Below are positions 8,248 to 15,681 of a stretch of DNA of 21,600 nt, in pieces. The DNA comes from Bacteroides sp. CAG:927 (GTDB taxonomy: Bacteria > Bacteroidota > Bacteroidia > Bacteroidales > Muribaculaceae). The stretch lies in the NCBI GenBank assembly GCA_000431155.1, contig HF985652.1, forward strand, positions 74,643-96,242, given 5' to 3'. How positions within the stretch are numbered: the first letter of the stretch is position 1; each line of letters opens with the position of its first letter. The notes below the pieces were generated by a model. It worked only from the letters and a program-made list of their open reading frames with translations. It had not been told where the DNA came from and did no database searches. A program made the position numbers and the translations under genes.

Positions 8248-8801
8248 CGCGAAATCCCGAAAATACGCTCTACACCATCTGCGTGTATTCCGAAAACCAT
8301 GTGGGTCTGCTCAATAAGCTGTCAATAATATTCACACGCCGGTGCGTCAACATCGAGAGCGTGAGCGCGTGCCGATGCTCGCTGCCCGAAGTGCACAAGA
8401 TTACGCTTACCTGCCATAGCAGCAAGGCCATGGTGGACAAAATCATAAAGCAGATTTCCAAATGCATAGATGTGATAAAGGCGTTTGTATATACCGATGA
8501 CGAAATAGTGTATCAGGAAGTGGCCCTGTACAAAGTGCCTACCGACCGGCTTCTTGACGAGCAACAGCTTGAGCAGATAATACGCCGCCACGGGGCACGA
8601 ATACTGGAGCTTACCCGCGACTACACCGTGCTGGAAAAAACAGGCCATTTCTATGAAACGGAGTCACTGTTCAACGAACTGAAAAGATACGGCATAGTGC
8701 AGTTCGTGCGCTCGGGCCGTGTGGCGGTGACAAAAAGCCCCGTGGAGCTTGTAAACGAATATCTGGAACAGCGGGCTAAACAATCATCCGAAAAATTCTA
8801 A
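8244..8801 (+). CDS. ilvN: acetolactate synthase, small (regulatory) subunit
   Basis: The 185-residue protein starts with an ACT domain: YTICVYSENHVGLLNKLS and RRCVNIESVSA at about residues 10-45, matching the NIES signature of IlvN/IlvH. A second C-terminal regulatory half follows (ALYKVPTDRLLDEQQLEQI through GRVAVTKSPV). The family binds IlvB and confers activity and feedback control, commonly by valine. The start overlaps the ilvB stop as ATGA, and only one base separates its TAA from the next ATG. An insertion of Cys-rich sequence (ACRCSLPEVH) in the first ACT strand pair differs from the E. coli form, but the fold call stands. Confidence 0.94.
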   Translation: MTRNPENTLYTICVYSENHVGLLNKLSIIFTRRCVNIESVSACRCSLPEVHKITLTCHSSKAMVDKIIKQISKCIDVIKAFVYTDDEIVYQEVALYKVPTDRLLDEQQLEQIIRRHGARILELTRDYTVLEKTGHFYETESLFNELKRYGIVQFVRSGRVAVTKSPVELVNEYLEQRAKQSSEKF

Positions 8802-8802
8802 T

Positions 8803-9585
8803 ATGATTACCGAATATAAACATACCTACTGTCTCACGGCGGCCCAATGCAACGCACAGCGCGAAGTGGCTCCGGCCACTCTGATACAACAGATTATCGA
8901 TGTGGCCACCGAACATGCCGACACAATCAACATAGGATTTCAGCGCATGGGCAAGAACAGCGCTCTGTGGGTATTGAGCAGAGTGGCATATGAAATAAAG
9001 AGATACCCCGGAATTCTGGAAGAGTACACCATCACCACATGGATAGAAGGGTATAACAAACTTTTCTCAGACCGCGACTTTGCTATCAGCGATGCCTCCG
9101 GTGAAGTGATAGGTTATGCCCGCACAGTGTGGATGGCGATAGACAAGGACACGCGCCGTCCCACCGATCTGACGCATGTGGCTGACCCTGAGGTTGTGCG
9201 CACCGATTTGGTGTGCGATATGGAACGCCCCGGCAAAATCAGGTTTCCCAAAGAGCACAACGAAGCATCAGGCTACCGGTTTGGTGCGAGCGACATAGAT
9301 TTCAACCGCCATGTCACCTCGCGCCGCTATGTGGAGCTGATAATTGACCAGCTGCCCCTTGAGGTGTATGACCAGTGCCTGATGACACGCTTTGAAATAG
9401 CCTACAGCCACGAAAGCCTGTGCGGAGAGTGTGTGAAAGTGATGAGCGGATGCGACCCGAGTACGGACGCTCTGATAAGCACTATTGAGAGCACTGACGA
9501 AACGCAGAAATGCATCACAAGAGCATGGTTTGTGAAACGTGAAGACGGCTCCAGCGTGCCGGCTGCTAAATTACTTGAATATTAA
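8803..9585 (+). CDS. acyl-ACP thioesterase (Fat-type, double hotdog)
   Basis: The 260-residue protein matches bacterial acyl-ACP thioesterases related to plant FatA/FatB, which hydrolyse acyl-ACP to a free fatty acid and ACP in the cytoplasm. The first hotdog half includes NSALWVLSRVAYEIKRYP and ITTWIEG, then FAISDASGEVIGYARTVWMAIDK. The second half holds the catalytic-type motif SDIDFNRHVTSRRYVELI, with N168 and H170 in the D-x-N-x-H arrangement. It lies one base after ilvN and 19 bp before ilvC, so it is clearly in the same transcript. It is not a branched-chain amino acid enzyme. A link through branched 2-oxo acids, which can prime iso/anteiso fatty acids, is inference. Confidence 0.9.
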   Translation: MITEYKHTYCLTAAQCNAQREVAPATLIQQIIDVATEHADTINIGFQRMGKNSALWVLSRVAYEIKRYPGILEEYTITTWIEGYNKLFSDRDFAISDASGEVIGYARTVWMAIDKDTRRPTDLTHVADPEVVRTDLVCDMERPGKIRFPKEHNEASGYRFGASDIDFNRHVTSRRYVELIIDQLPLEVYDQCLMTRFEIAYSHESLCGECVKVMSGCDPSTDALISTIESTDETQKCITRAWFVKREDGSSVPAAKLLEY

Positions 9586-9604
9586 CACCATCAAATATAT
9601 CGAT

Positions 9605-10651
9605 ATGGCAAAAATGAATTTTGGCGGTATAGAAGAAACCGTCATCGAACGCTCGGAATTTCCATTGGAAAAAGCGCGCGAGATACTTAAAGATGAAACT
9701 ATTGCCGTGCTTGGCTACGGCGTACAAGGCCCCGGTCAGAGCCTCAACCTACGCGACAACGGATTCAAAGTAATTGTGGGCCAGCGCGAAGGAAAAACCT
9801 ATGAAAAAGCCGTGAAAGACGGCTGGATACCCGGGGAAACGCTGTTCTCGATTGAGGAAGCCTGCAAACGGGGCACTATAATAATGTGTCTGCTCAGCGA
9901 TGCAGCCGTGATGTCGGTGTGGCCCGTAATCAAGAAACATCTTACCGAGGGTAAGGCACTGTATTTTTCACACGGTTTTGCCATTGCATGGAGCGACCGC
10001 ACTGGGGTTGTGCCTCCAAAGGATGTGGATGTGATTATGGTGGCCCCGAAAGGTTCGGGCACATCACTGCGCACCATGTTCCTGGAAGGACGCGGGGTGA
10101 ACGCCAGCTTTGCCATAGAGCAGGACTACACCGGCCATGCACTGGAGCGCACTTTGGCTCTCGGCATCGGCATCGGCTCAGGCTATCTGTTTGAAACCAC
10201 CTTTGTGCGTGAGGCCGTGAGCGATCTCACCGGTGAACGCGGTTCGCTCATGGGAGCAATACAAGGACTGTTCCTTGCCCAATATGAGGTGCTTCGCGAA
10301 AACGGCCACACCCCCTCAGAAGCTTTCAACGAAACAGTGGAGGAACTCACGCAATCACTCATGCCGCTGTTTGCGCGCAAGGGTATGGACTGGATGTATG
10401 CCAACTGCTCCACTACCGCACAGCGCGGCGCACTGGACTGGATGACACCATTCCACGATGCAATAAAACCGGTGATGCGCGACCTTTACGAGAGCGTGAA
10501 GAATGGCACGGAGGCACAACGGTCAATCGACTCCAACTCCAAGGCAGACTACCGCGAGACACTCAACGCTGAGCTGAAAGCTCTTCACGACAGTGAGATG
10601 TGGCGCGCAGCGGAGGCAGTGCGCAGTCTTCGTCCCGAAGGTAACGAGTAG
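9605..10651 (+). CDS. ilvC: ketol-acid reductoisomerase (NADP+)
   Basis: The 348-residue enzyme isomerises and reduces acetolactate or acetohydroxybutyrate to the dihydroxy acids, the second common step. The Rossmann motif GYGVQGPGQSLNLRDNG (38-54) and loop GQREGKTYEKA bind the cofactor. SHGF carries H123, and D207 and E211 (SDLTGERG) with glutamates in FNETVEE are the expected Mg ligands. The C-terminus (TTAQRGALDW, LYESVKNGTEAQRS, DYRETL, SLRPE) resembles fungal mitochondrial Ilv5 more than E. coli IlvC. ATG 9605 is chosen because homology starts there; the longer frame beginning at 9539 overlaps the thioesterase. It is the last gene of the ilv operon. Confidence 0.96.
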   Translation: MAKMNFGGIEETVIERSEFPLEKAREILKDETIAVLGYGVQGPGQSLNLRDNGFKVIVGQREGKTYEKAVKDGWIPGETLFSIEEACKRGTIIMCLLSDAAVMSVWPVIKKHLTEGKALYFSHGFAIAWSDRTGVVPPKDVDVIMVAPKGSGTSLRTMFLEGRGVNASFAIEQDYTGHALERTLALGIGIGSGYLFETTFVREAVSDLTGERGSLMGAIQGLFLAQYEVLRENGHTPSEAFNETVEELTQSLMPLFARKGMDWMYANCSTTAQRGALDWMTPFHDAIKPVMRDLYESVKNGTEAQRSIDSNSKADYRETLNAELKALHDSEMWRAAEAVRSLRPEGNE

Positions 10652-10666
10652 CCTAAAACAAAGAGC

Positions 10667-10690
10667 CCCCGCTATCGTGAGACGGCGGGG
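10667..10690 (+). terminator. weak hairpin after ilvC
   Basis: A 6-bp GC stem, CCCCGC (10667-10672) with GCGGGG (10685-10690), starts 16 bp after the ilvC stop. A T-run occurs only 17 nt later (10708-10713), so it is a poor intrinsic terminator and may instead protect the mRNA 3' end. The stronger hairpin at 10799 probably ends transcription. Confidence 0.35.
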
Positions 10691-10798
10691 ACGGAGAAGG
10701 TAAAATCTTTTTTGAACTTTGACTTTTTAATAACGTCAGCAAAATGCCTTCTCATACTACTAAAACATTCCGGACATAAAATGGTTCAAAAAACCATA

Positions 10799-10834
10799 AA
10801 AAAAGAGATTTGTCATGTGGCAAATCTCTTTTTT
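10799..10834. terminator. bidirectional intrinsic terminator
   Basis: A perfect 14-bp stem pairs 10799-10812 with 10821-10834 around an 8-nt loop. The arms are A6-GAGATTTG and CAAATCTC-T6, giving a U-tract in either direction. It lies between the convergent ilvC and S8 protease genes, so it can terminate both. A small extra stem, ATGGTT/AACCAT (10781-10797), sits next to it. Confidence 0.88.
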
Positions 10835-10852
10835 ATGTTGATACGGATAATG

Positions 10853-13057
10853 TTACTTCACTGCAAGCTTGGTTGTGTAGCGTCCTACGGGAGTTTCCAC
10901 GCTCAGCACATAGATGCCGCTCGGTAACCCGTCGGTGGTGAGTGCGGCAGTGTTGCCCGGCACGCTCACGTGCTTGGCCTGCATGCCAGAAACGCTGTAG
11001 AGCGAAGCATTCACCTCAGCAGCTCCGGCCACTGAGATTTCGTAGCCGCCCATCGTGGGGGTGAGTATCACGGCCTTGGCCGGGTCATCAGTCTCCACGG
11101 TGCCTATGCCGGCATTGGTGAGGATATATTTCAGTCCCTCTACAGCGTTGATTTTGCCAGCACCCCACTGCATAGCCGGGCGCATGGTAAGGGAATTGAA
11201 ATCACTGCTGTTTTTAATCACCTTCATCACATCCTCATACTTGAGGTTGGGATTGGCCTGAAGCCACAGTGCGACTACGCCGCTCACAAAGGGACACGAC
11301 ATGCTTGTGCCTTGCATCGGTCCCCAGTAGTTGGTAACGCCGGAACGGTTTACAGACGCGGTGAGGTCACTGTTGCCGAGTTTAGAGGATGACACATAAT
11401 ATCGGCTGTAGCTGGAGATGATGGCTGAGCCCGGGCCTGTTACATCAGGTTTGTTCACGCCTTGGAATGTGGTGCCGTAGCTTGAGAACGGTGCGATAGT
11501 GCCCGGAGCGGTGGCCCCGTTGTAGGCATATACGCCACGGCTCAAGGTCGGGAACCATTTTGCGGAAGTGGTGGCTCCGACACTGATGATGTTTTCACCG
11601 CAGGCACCGTCGTTGATGGTACCTGCTGTTGATCCGTCGGTCCATCCTACAAGGCTGTTGGAAGTAAAGTAAATATCACTGTTGCCATACACATACACTG
11701 CCTCGCCGTTGACGGCTTTTACCACAAGAGCAAGATAGCTTGTGGTCGCTGTGGCTTTGCGCGACACGCCTGACAGTGCGCATTGCACATGGTAGCGGTT
11801 GTTGAGCGGATTGACCTCACTTACCATTCTGATTGTACCGCTGAATGCACTGGAGAACACTGCGGTTGACGATGAGATGCTCTGCGATGCTCCTGCACTG
11901 CTTATGGTGGCTATGGTTGTGAGTGCGCGTGTTCCTGTATTGTAAACTGCCCAGCTCACCGACAGCACCTTATTTGTCTTGCCCCATACATCTACGATAC
12001 CGGTGGCGGATTTACCGCTGATGAGGCTGGTAGGATTAATGAGGGTTTTCAGGTCATCTGTGGCTGAGGTAAACTCTTTGTTCACGTACAGTGGAATATC
12101 TCCGTCATTACCGGCCGACATGCATATAATTGCGCGTTTGCCCAGTTCGGCAAGACCGGTATTGTAGGCTGTAGAGCCATCGTGCGGACCGGAAGTGCTG
12201 CCGAGTGACAGATTCACCACGCACGGCATTCCCTGCTGCTCTGCATAGTCCACTATTTTTCCCACTCCGTTGAGTATATTGGCATCGGTAAGAGAACCGA
12301 CGCTGAATGCAAGCGAGGAGCCTGTTGCCACGCCGTAATACGGCATTGCACTTGTACCAACACTCACACCTGCTCCGGTGGACGGGTTGGTGATCTTTGC
12401 CACCTGTGCGTTTCCTTTATAGCTGCCGCCCATTATTCCGGCCACGTGTGTGGCATGTGTAGCACCTGAATCATCGGTAACGAACGATGACAATGTAGCA
12501 CTGGTATATTGTGTGGAGGTGCCGTTGTTGCCACGGAACCACCACAGGCGCTGTACGCGGCTTTCATTGTTGTCGTCCTTGAAGTTGCAGTGGCTTGCGT
12601 CCATGCCGCCGTCAAACAGACCGGCGATTACGCCTGTGCCGTCATAAGAATGGGTGGTGCCGTTGAAGGTGAATCCCTCTTGTGCCTCGTCTACACCCCC
12701 GGCGGGACGCGCAAAATTCATGGCCGGTTTCTGACTTTCGCCAAACTGCAGGTAAACCACTCCGGGAAGTTCCGAAATTTCCTCCATTCTGCTAACCGGA
12801 ATATTTGCCGTAACAACCTTGCCGAAATTTGATACAATCTCTATGCCGGCGTTTGTGAGTTGCTCTGCATCGGCAGTGGATTTGAGCGTTACTATTGCAG
12901 CGTATTCCGAATCTTGGCACTCCGTGTCTGCATTGAGAGTTTTCATCTCCATATAGTCGCTCACAATCATGCGGCCCATGGGGCTGAGTTTGCTCTGTGC
13001 TGCGGCTCCGGCCCATATTGATGCGCCAATAAAAAAGATTAGTAGGGTTTTCTTCAT
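10853..13057 (-). CDS. secreted S8 (subtilisin-like) serine protease with T9SS sorting domain
   Basis: The 734-residue protein begins with a signal peptide (MKKTLLIFFIGASIWAGAAA, cut near AQ-S). A propeptide-like stretch (about 50-105, ending PGVVYLQF) precedes the peptidase S8 domain. The triad is visible: Asp in GLFDGGMD (D149), His in HATHVAGI (H201) and Ser in GTSMSCPFVSGVV (S585). The oxyanion Asn is in SAGND (N317). A large insert of about 150 residues (330-480) splits the catalytic domain, as in many secreted Bacteroidetes subtilases. The last 70 residues (SLYSVSGMQ, LPSGIYVLSV, YTTKLAVK) match a type A T9SS C-terminal sorting domain, so export and surface attachment or release are expected. 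It lies 98 bp after the lipoprotein gene, behind a terminator-like hairpin, with no consensus promoter seen. Confidence 0.9.
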   Translation of the reverse strand: MKKTLLIFFIGASIWAGAAAQSKLSPMGRMIVSDYMEMKTLNADTECQDSEYAAIVTLKSTADAEQLTNAGIEIVSNFGKVVTANIPVSRMEEISELPGVVYLQFGESQKPAMNFARPAGGVDEAQEGFTFNGTTHSYDGTGVIAGLFDGGMDASHCNFKDDNNESRVQRLWWFRGNNGTSTQYTSATLSSFVTDDSGATHATHVAGIMGGSYKGNAQVAKITNPSTGAGVSVGTSAMPYYGVATGSSLAFSVGSLTDANILNGVGKIVDYAEQQGMPCVVNLSLGSTSGPHDGSTAYNTGLAELGKRAIICMSAGNDGDIPLYVNKEFTSATDDLKTLINPTSLISGKSATGIVDVWGKTNKVLSVSWAVYNTGTRALTTIATISSAGASQSISSSTAVFSSAFSGTIRMVSEVNPLNNRYHVQCALSGVSRKATATTSYLALVVKAVNGEAVYVYGNSDIYFTSNSLVGWTDGSTAGTINDGACGENIISVGATTSAKWFPTLSRGVYAYNGATAPGTIAPFSSYGTTFQGVNKPDVTGPGSAIISSYSRYYVSSSKLGNSDLTASVNRSGVTNYWGPMQGTSMSCPFVSGVVALWLQANPNLKYEDVMKVIKNSSDFNSLTMRPAMQWGAGKINAVEGLKYILTNAGIGTVETDDPAKAVILTPTMGGYEISVAGAAEVNASLYSVSGMQAKHVSVPGNTAALTTDGLPSGIYVLSVETPVGRYTTKLAVK

Positions 13058-13092
13058 TTAGAGTATCTTTAATGTCTTAAAAAAAGAGATAA

Positions 13093-13119
13093 AAGGCGCA
13101 CACCTATTGTGTGCGCCTT
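13093..13119 (-). terminator. terminator-like hairpin between lipoprotein and protease genes
   Basis: An 11-bp perfect stem (13093-13103 with 13109-13119, loop of 5) starts 36 bp after the lipoprotein stop, reading on the minus strand. It is followed there by TTTTATCTC and a seven-T run. It should terminate or attenuate the susC-susD-lipoprotein transcript before the protease gene. Confidence 0.75.
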
Positions 13120-13155
13120 ATTAGTATTAGTGTAAATTACAGAATCTTTGTAAGA

Positions 13156-14070
13156 TTACTGTGCTTTTACTATTGACAGAGCTGTGTTGAGGAACAATGT
13201 GCCCTGGAAATGGTTGCCGTCAAACGGTCCGTTGAACACGCCGCCGCATACTATGTTACGGAATACAAACGCATCGTGGGCGGTGTTGGATGTAGCATTC
13301 ACATTACCGCTCAAGGACAACGAAAGTTTTCCATCTTCTCCCTCAGTGACACCGGTAATGAATACCGAGCATACGCCAAGGCTGGTAAAGTTAAACATGC
13401 CAAGTGATGTTCCTACAGGTATCTGCAGCAAAATTTCATTAGTGACAGGGTTCAAGCGCACAGTTGCGTCACATTCAGTTGAACTAATGCCTGCCCATCC
13501 GCTGATGTTTACCTTACGCAGGTAATTCTCATCATCTTCAGGATAGGTGGTCAAGGTCATATAATACTGATTGTTGGCATCGTCGGTAGCTATCCACAAC
13601 CCTCCCAGTGTAGCATAAATGGGAACGAAAAGAGTCTCGTCGTCAAGCAGAGCAATCAAGGTTGATTTTCTTTGACCTATAGTTGCACCCTGGGCGCTTG
13701 TTATGGTCATGATAAATTTACGGTCAGGATTGAGGTCCCAGTCACCGGTGGTGTGAAATTCTATATAACCTATTTTAGAACCGGCAGGAATAGTTATGGT
13801 CTTTTGGGTTATAATATAGTTCTCATTTTCTGTGGCAGGGGTGTCACCGCTGCCGGTAACTTCTACCGTAACGGATATCGGCCCGTTGGTTTCACCGGTC
13901 ACTACAATAGGCACCTTGTAGTAATCATCCTCGGTAAAGTCTTCTTGCGCCTCAATGGTCGTTTCACCCATCTCGACTACGGCAGATGCGGTATTGTACT
14001 CATCGTCATCTGAGCAGGCAGTCATGGTGAGTGCGGCCAGGGCTATTGCGAATATTTTATTGAGTTTCAT
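13156..14070 (-). CDS. surface lipoprotein with Calx-beta-like domain, SusCD-associated
   Basis: The 304-residue protein has a lipoprotein signal peptide with lipobox LTMTAC; C19 would be the lipidated residue. It is followed at once by SDDDE, the acidic export signal that sends Bacteroidetes lipoproteins to the cell surface. Residues of about 30-145 look like a Calx-beta domain: paired strands, then DLNPDRKFIMTITSAQGATIG and a closing LIALLDDE. The rest (about 150-304) is a beta-rich region beginning LGGLWIATDDANNQYYMTL that I do not recognise. It is third after susC and susD with a 36-bp gap, the position where polysaccharide- or peptide-uptake loci encode accessory ligand-binding surface lipoproteins. 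Ligand binding is therefore a reasonable role, but the ligand is unknown. Confidence 0.78.
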   Translation of the reverse strand: MKLNKIFAIALAALTMTACSDDDEYNTASAVVEMGETTIEAQEDFTEDDYYKVPIVVTGETNGPISVTVEVTGSGDTPATENENYIITQKTITIPAGSKIGYIEFHTTGDWDLNPDRKFIMTITSAQGATIGQRKSTLIALLDDETLFVPIYATLGGLWIATDDANNQYYMTLTTYPEDDENYLRKVNISGWAGISSTECDATVRLNPVTNEILLQIPVGTSLGMFNFTSLGVCSVFITGVTEGEDGKLSLSLSGNVNATSNTAHDAFVFRNIVCGGVFNGPFDGNHFQGTLFLNTALSIVKAQ

Positions 14071-14106
14071 ATTTGGAAATTCTGTTAGTTCAATTCACTT
14101 AAATAA

Positions 14107-15651
14107 TTAATAACCGGGGTTCTGCTGGCCTGCCATTGCCGGGCAAGTTTCAAACTGGTTGCGTGGAATAGGCCATACATAGCGGTAATCGTTGGGCTGG
14201 AATATGGTCTGGAGGTCAGCATTGTTGAACAATGTTGCAACATCCACTGCACCGGCTGTGAGCTGTCCGTAGTAGGGGCTGCGCTGGAATCCGAGACCCC
14301 AACGGCGCATGTCGCTCAAATGGAATCCTTCACCCACAAGCTCTTTATTGCGCTCTTCGCGGATGGCGTCGCGCAATTCAGTGCCTGACAAATCCTGATG
14401 TCTGTAACCGGCAATGCGGCGGCTGCGGATGGCATTCAAAGCGCTATTGGCGGTGGTGGGATCATTGTTTTCATACGAAGCCTCAGCAAGGATAAGATAG
14501 ATTTCCGATAGACGGAAAGGTTTCGGCTTATTCTTGTAGTTCTCGGACGAAGATGTTTTCAATTCCGGGTTGCCGGGATATTTATTGAACACGAAAGCTG
14601 CGGTTGTCTGTGCTTCAACAGTCATTATCAAGCCATTGAAGAATGAGTTGAAACGAATGTCGTTGATGTCATCATACAGACCTACGATATTCATGGTAGG
14701 CACGCAGTTTACTCGCGAGGGGTAAGCATTGATGTAATTGAATACATCAAAGTTGGAAGCTACTGAACTTGATTCACTGGCATCAACAAAAGGTACAAAC
14801 ATCAGCTCTGTGCCTTGGTCTGCAGTCCAAATGGCTGCATATTGATTGTAAGATGACAGAGAATATACGCCGTCGCTTATGATTTCGTTGGCTTTGGTGA
14901 TAGCTGTGGACCAGTCACGGGTAAGCAATGCCATACGTGCCTGAAGTGCTTTCACTACGTAGCTTGATACATACGGAGCATTGGGAGCTACATTGCTGAG
15001 ATCGTACTGCTCATATCCTGAGAGTAAGCGGTAAGCCTCGTTGAGGTCTTCATTGATGCGTGAAGCACTCTGTGCCAAGGTGCTGCGGCCGGGATATTCT
15101 GAGAACGGTACTTGGGGCTGGTACTCAGTTACAAGCTGCAAACCAAGTGCAGGTTTGTTGGCGTTCTCTGCGGTATATGCCTGGCAATAGTGGTCAAACA
15201 GATACCAATAGAAATAGGCACGCATGAAATATGTCTCGCCCAAATAACGGTTGATGTAAATCATATCCTCATCCGTCAAGGTTCCCGATGCTATAAGCTC
15301 GTTGGTTTTTTGCAGCAGGAAGTTACAGGTGGCGATAGCACCGTAGCAGCCGGAATAAGGGCTTACTATCTCCGATGTGGACGGATTGATATTAGATTGT
15401 GTCCATGTGCTTCCACGGCCGCCGTTTCCGCGAAGACCCACAAAATATTCAGTTTGCATATCGGTTCCCACAACATAGGATCCGGAGGTCAATGCGCGGA
15501 TTTGTCCGTAAAGGTTGTTACGGAACTGTGCCACGTCTTCAACCGACTGAACTGATTCGCTGGCCAATGTGGTGCCGGGCTGATTCTTGTCCATGTTACA
15601 GGAGGTCAGCATCAATCCCGCAGCGAATAGTGAAAATAATATTTTTTTCAT
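14107..15651 (-). CDS. SusD/RagB-family outer-membrane lipoprotein
   Basis: The 514-residue lipoprotein has the signal peptide MKKILFSLFAAGLMLTSC, with C18 as the lipidated residue. SusD proteins form the lid over a SusC channel and bind the incoming glycan or peptide. The TPR-like helical SusD core is evident (FLLQKTNELI, YLGETYFMRAYFYWYLFDHY, LALQARMAL-type segment). The C-terminal section has the classic RLSEIYLILAEASY, LNAIRSRR, IREERNKELVGEGFHLSDMRRW and a final QNPGY. ATG 15651 is chosen; the frame could be extended two codons to a TTG at 15657, which is unlikely. It is 30 bp after susC, the standard susC-susD order. Confidence 0.95.
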   Translation of the reverse strand: MKKILFSLFAAGLMLTSCNMDKNQPGTTLASESVQSVEDVAQFRNNLYGQIRALTSGSYVVGTDMQTEYFVGLRGNGGRGSTWTQSNINPSTSEIVSPYSGCYGAIATCNFLLQKTNELIASGTLTDEDMIYINRYLGETYFMRAYFYWYLFDHYCQAYTAENANKPALGLQLVTEYQPQVPFSEYPGRSTLAQSASRINEDLNEAYRLLSGYEQYDLSNVAPNAPYVSSYVVKALQARMALLTRDWSTAITKANEIISDGVYSLSSYNQYAAIWTADQGTELMFVPFVDASESSSVASNFDVFNYINAYPSRVNCVPTMNIVGLYDDINDIRFNSFFNGLIMTVEAQTTAAFVFNKYPGNPELKTSSSENYKNKPKPFRLSEIYLILAEASYENNDPTTANSALNAIRSRRIAGYRHQDLSGTELRDAIREERNKELVGEGFHLSDMRRWGLGFQRSPYYGQLTAGAVDVATLFNNADLQTIFQPNDYRYVWPIPRNQFETCPAMAGQQNPGY

Positions 15652-15681
15652 ATTCAATTGTTGTGCTAAAGATAAGAATGA

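Noticed and set aside
9539..9604. Longer ilvC start inside the thioesterase gene
   Set aside because: The extra residues overlap the thioesterase coding sequence in another frame. The IlvC family begins near MAKMNFGG, at ATG 9605.
10712..10927. Plus-strand frame of 71 codons after ilvC
   Set aside because: It runs straight through the strong bidirectional terminator and into the antisense of the protease gene. No protein features are seen.
15652..15657. TTG start for susD two codons upstream
   Set aside because: The ATG at 15651 gives a standard lipoprotein signal peptide beginning MKKILF, so the TTG is unnecessary.
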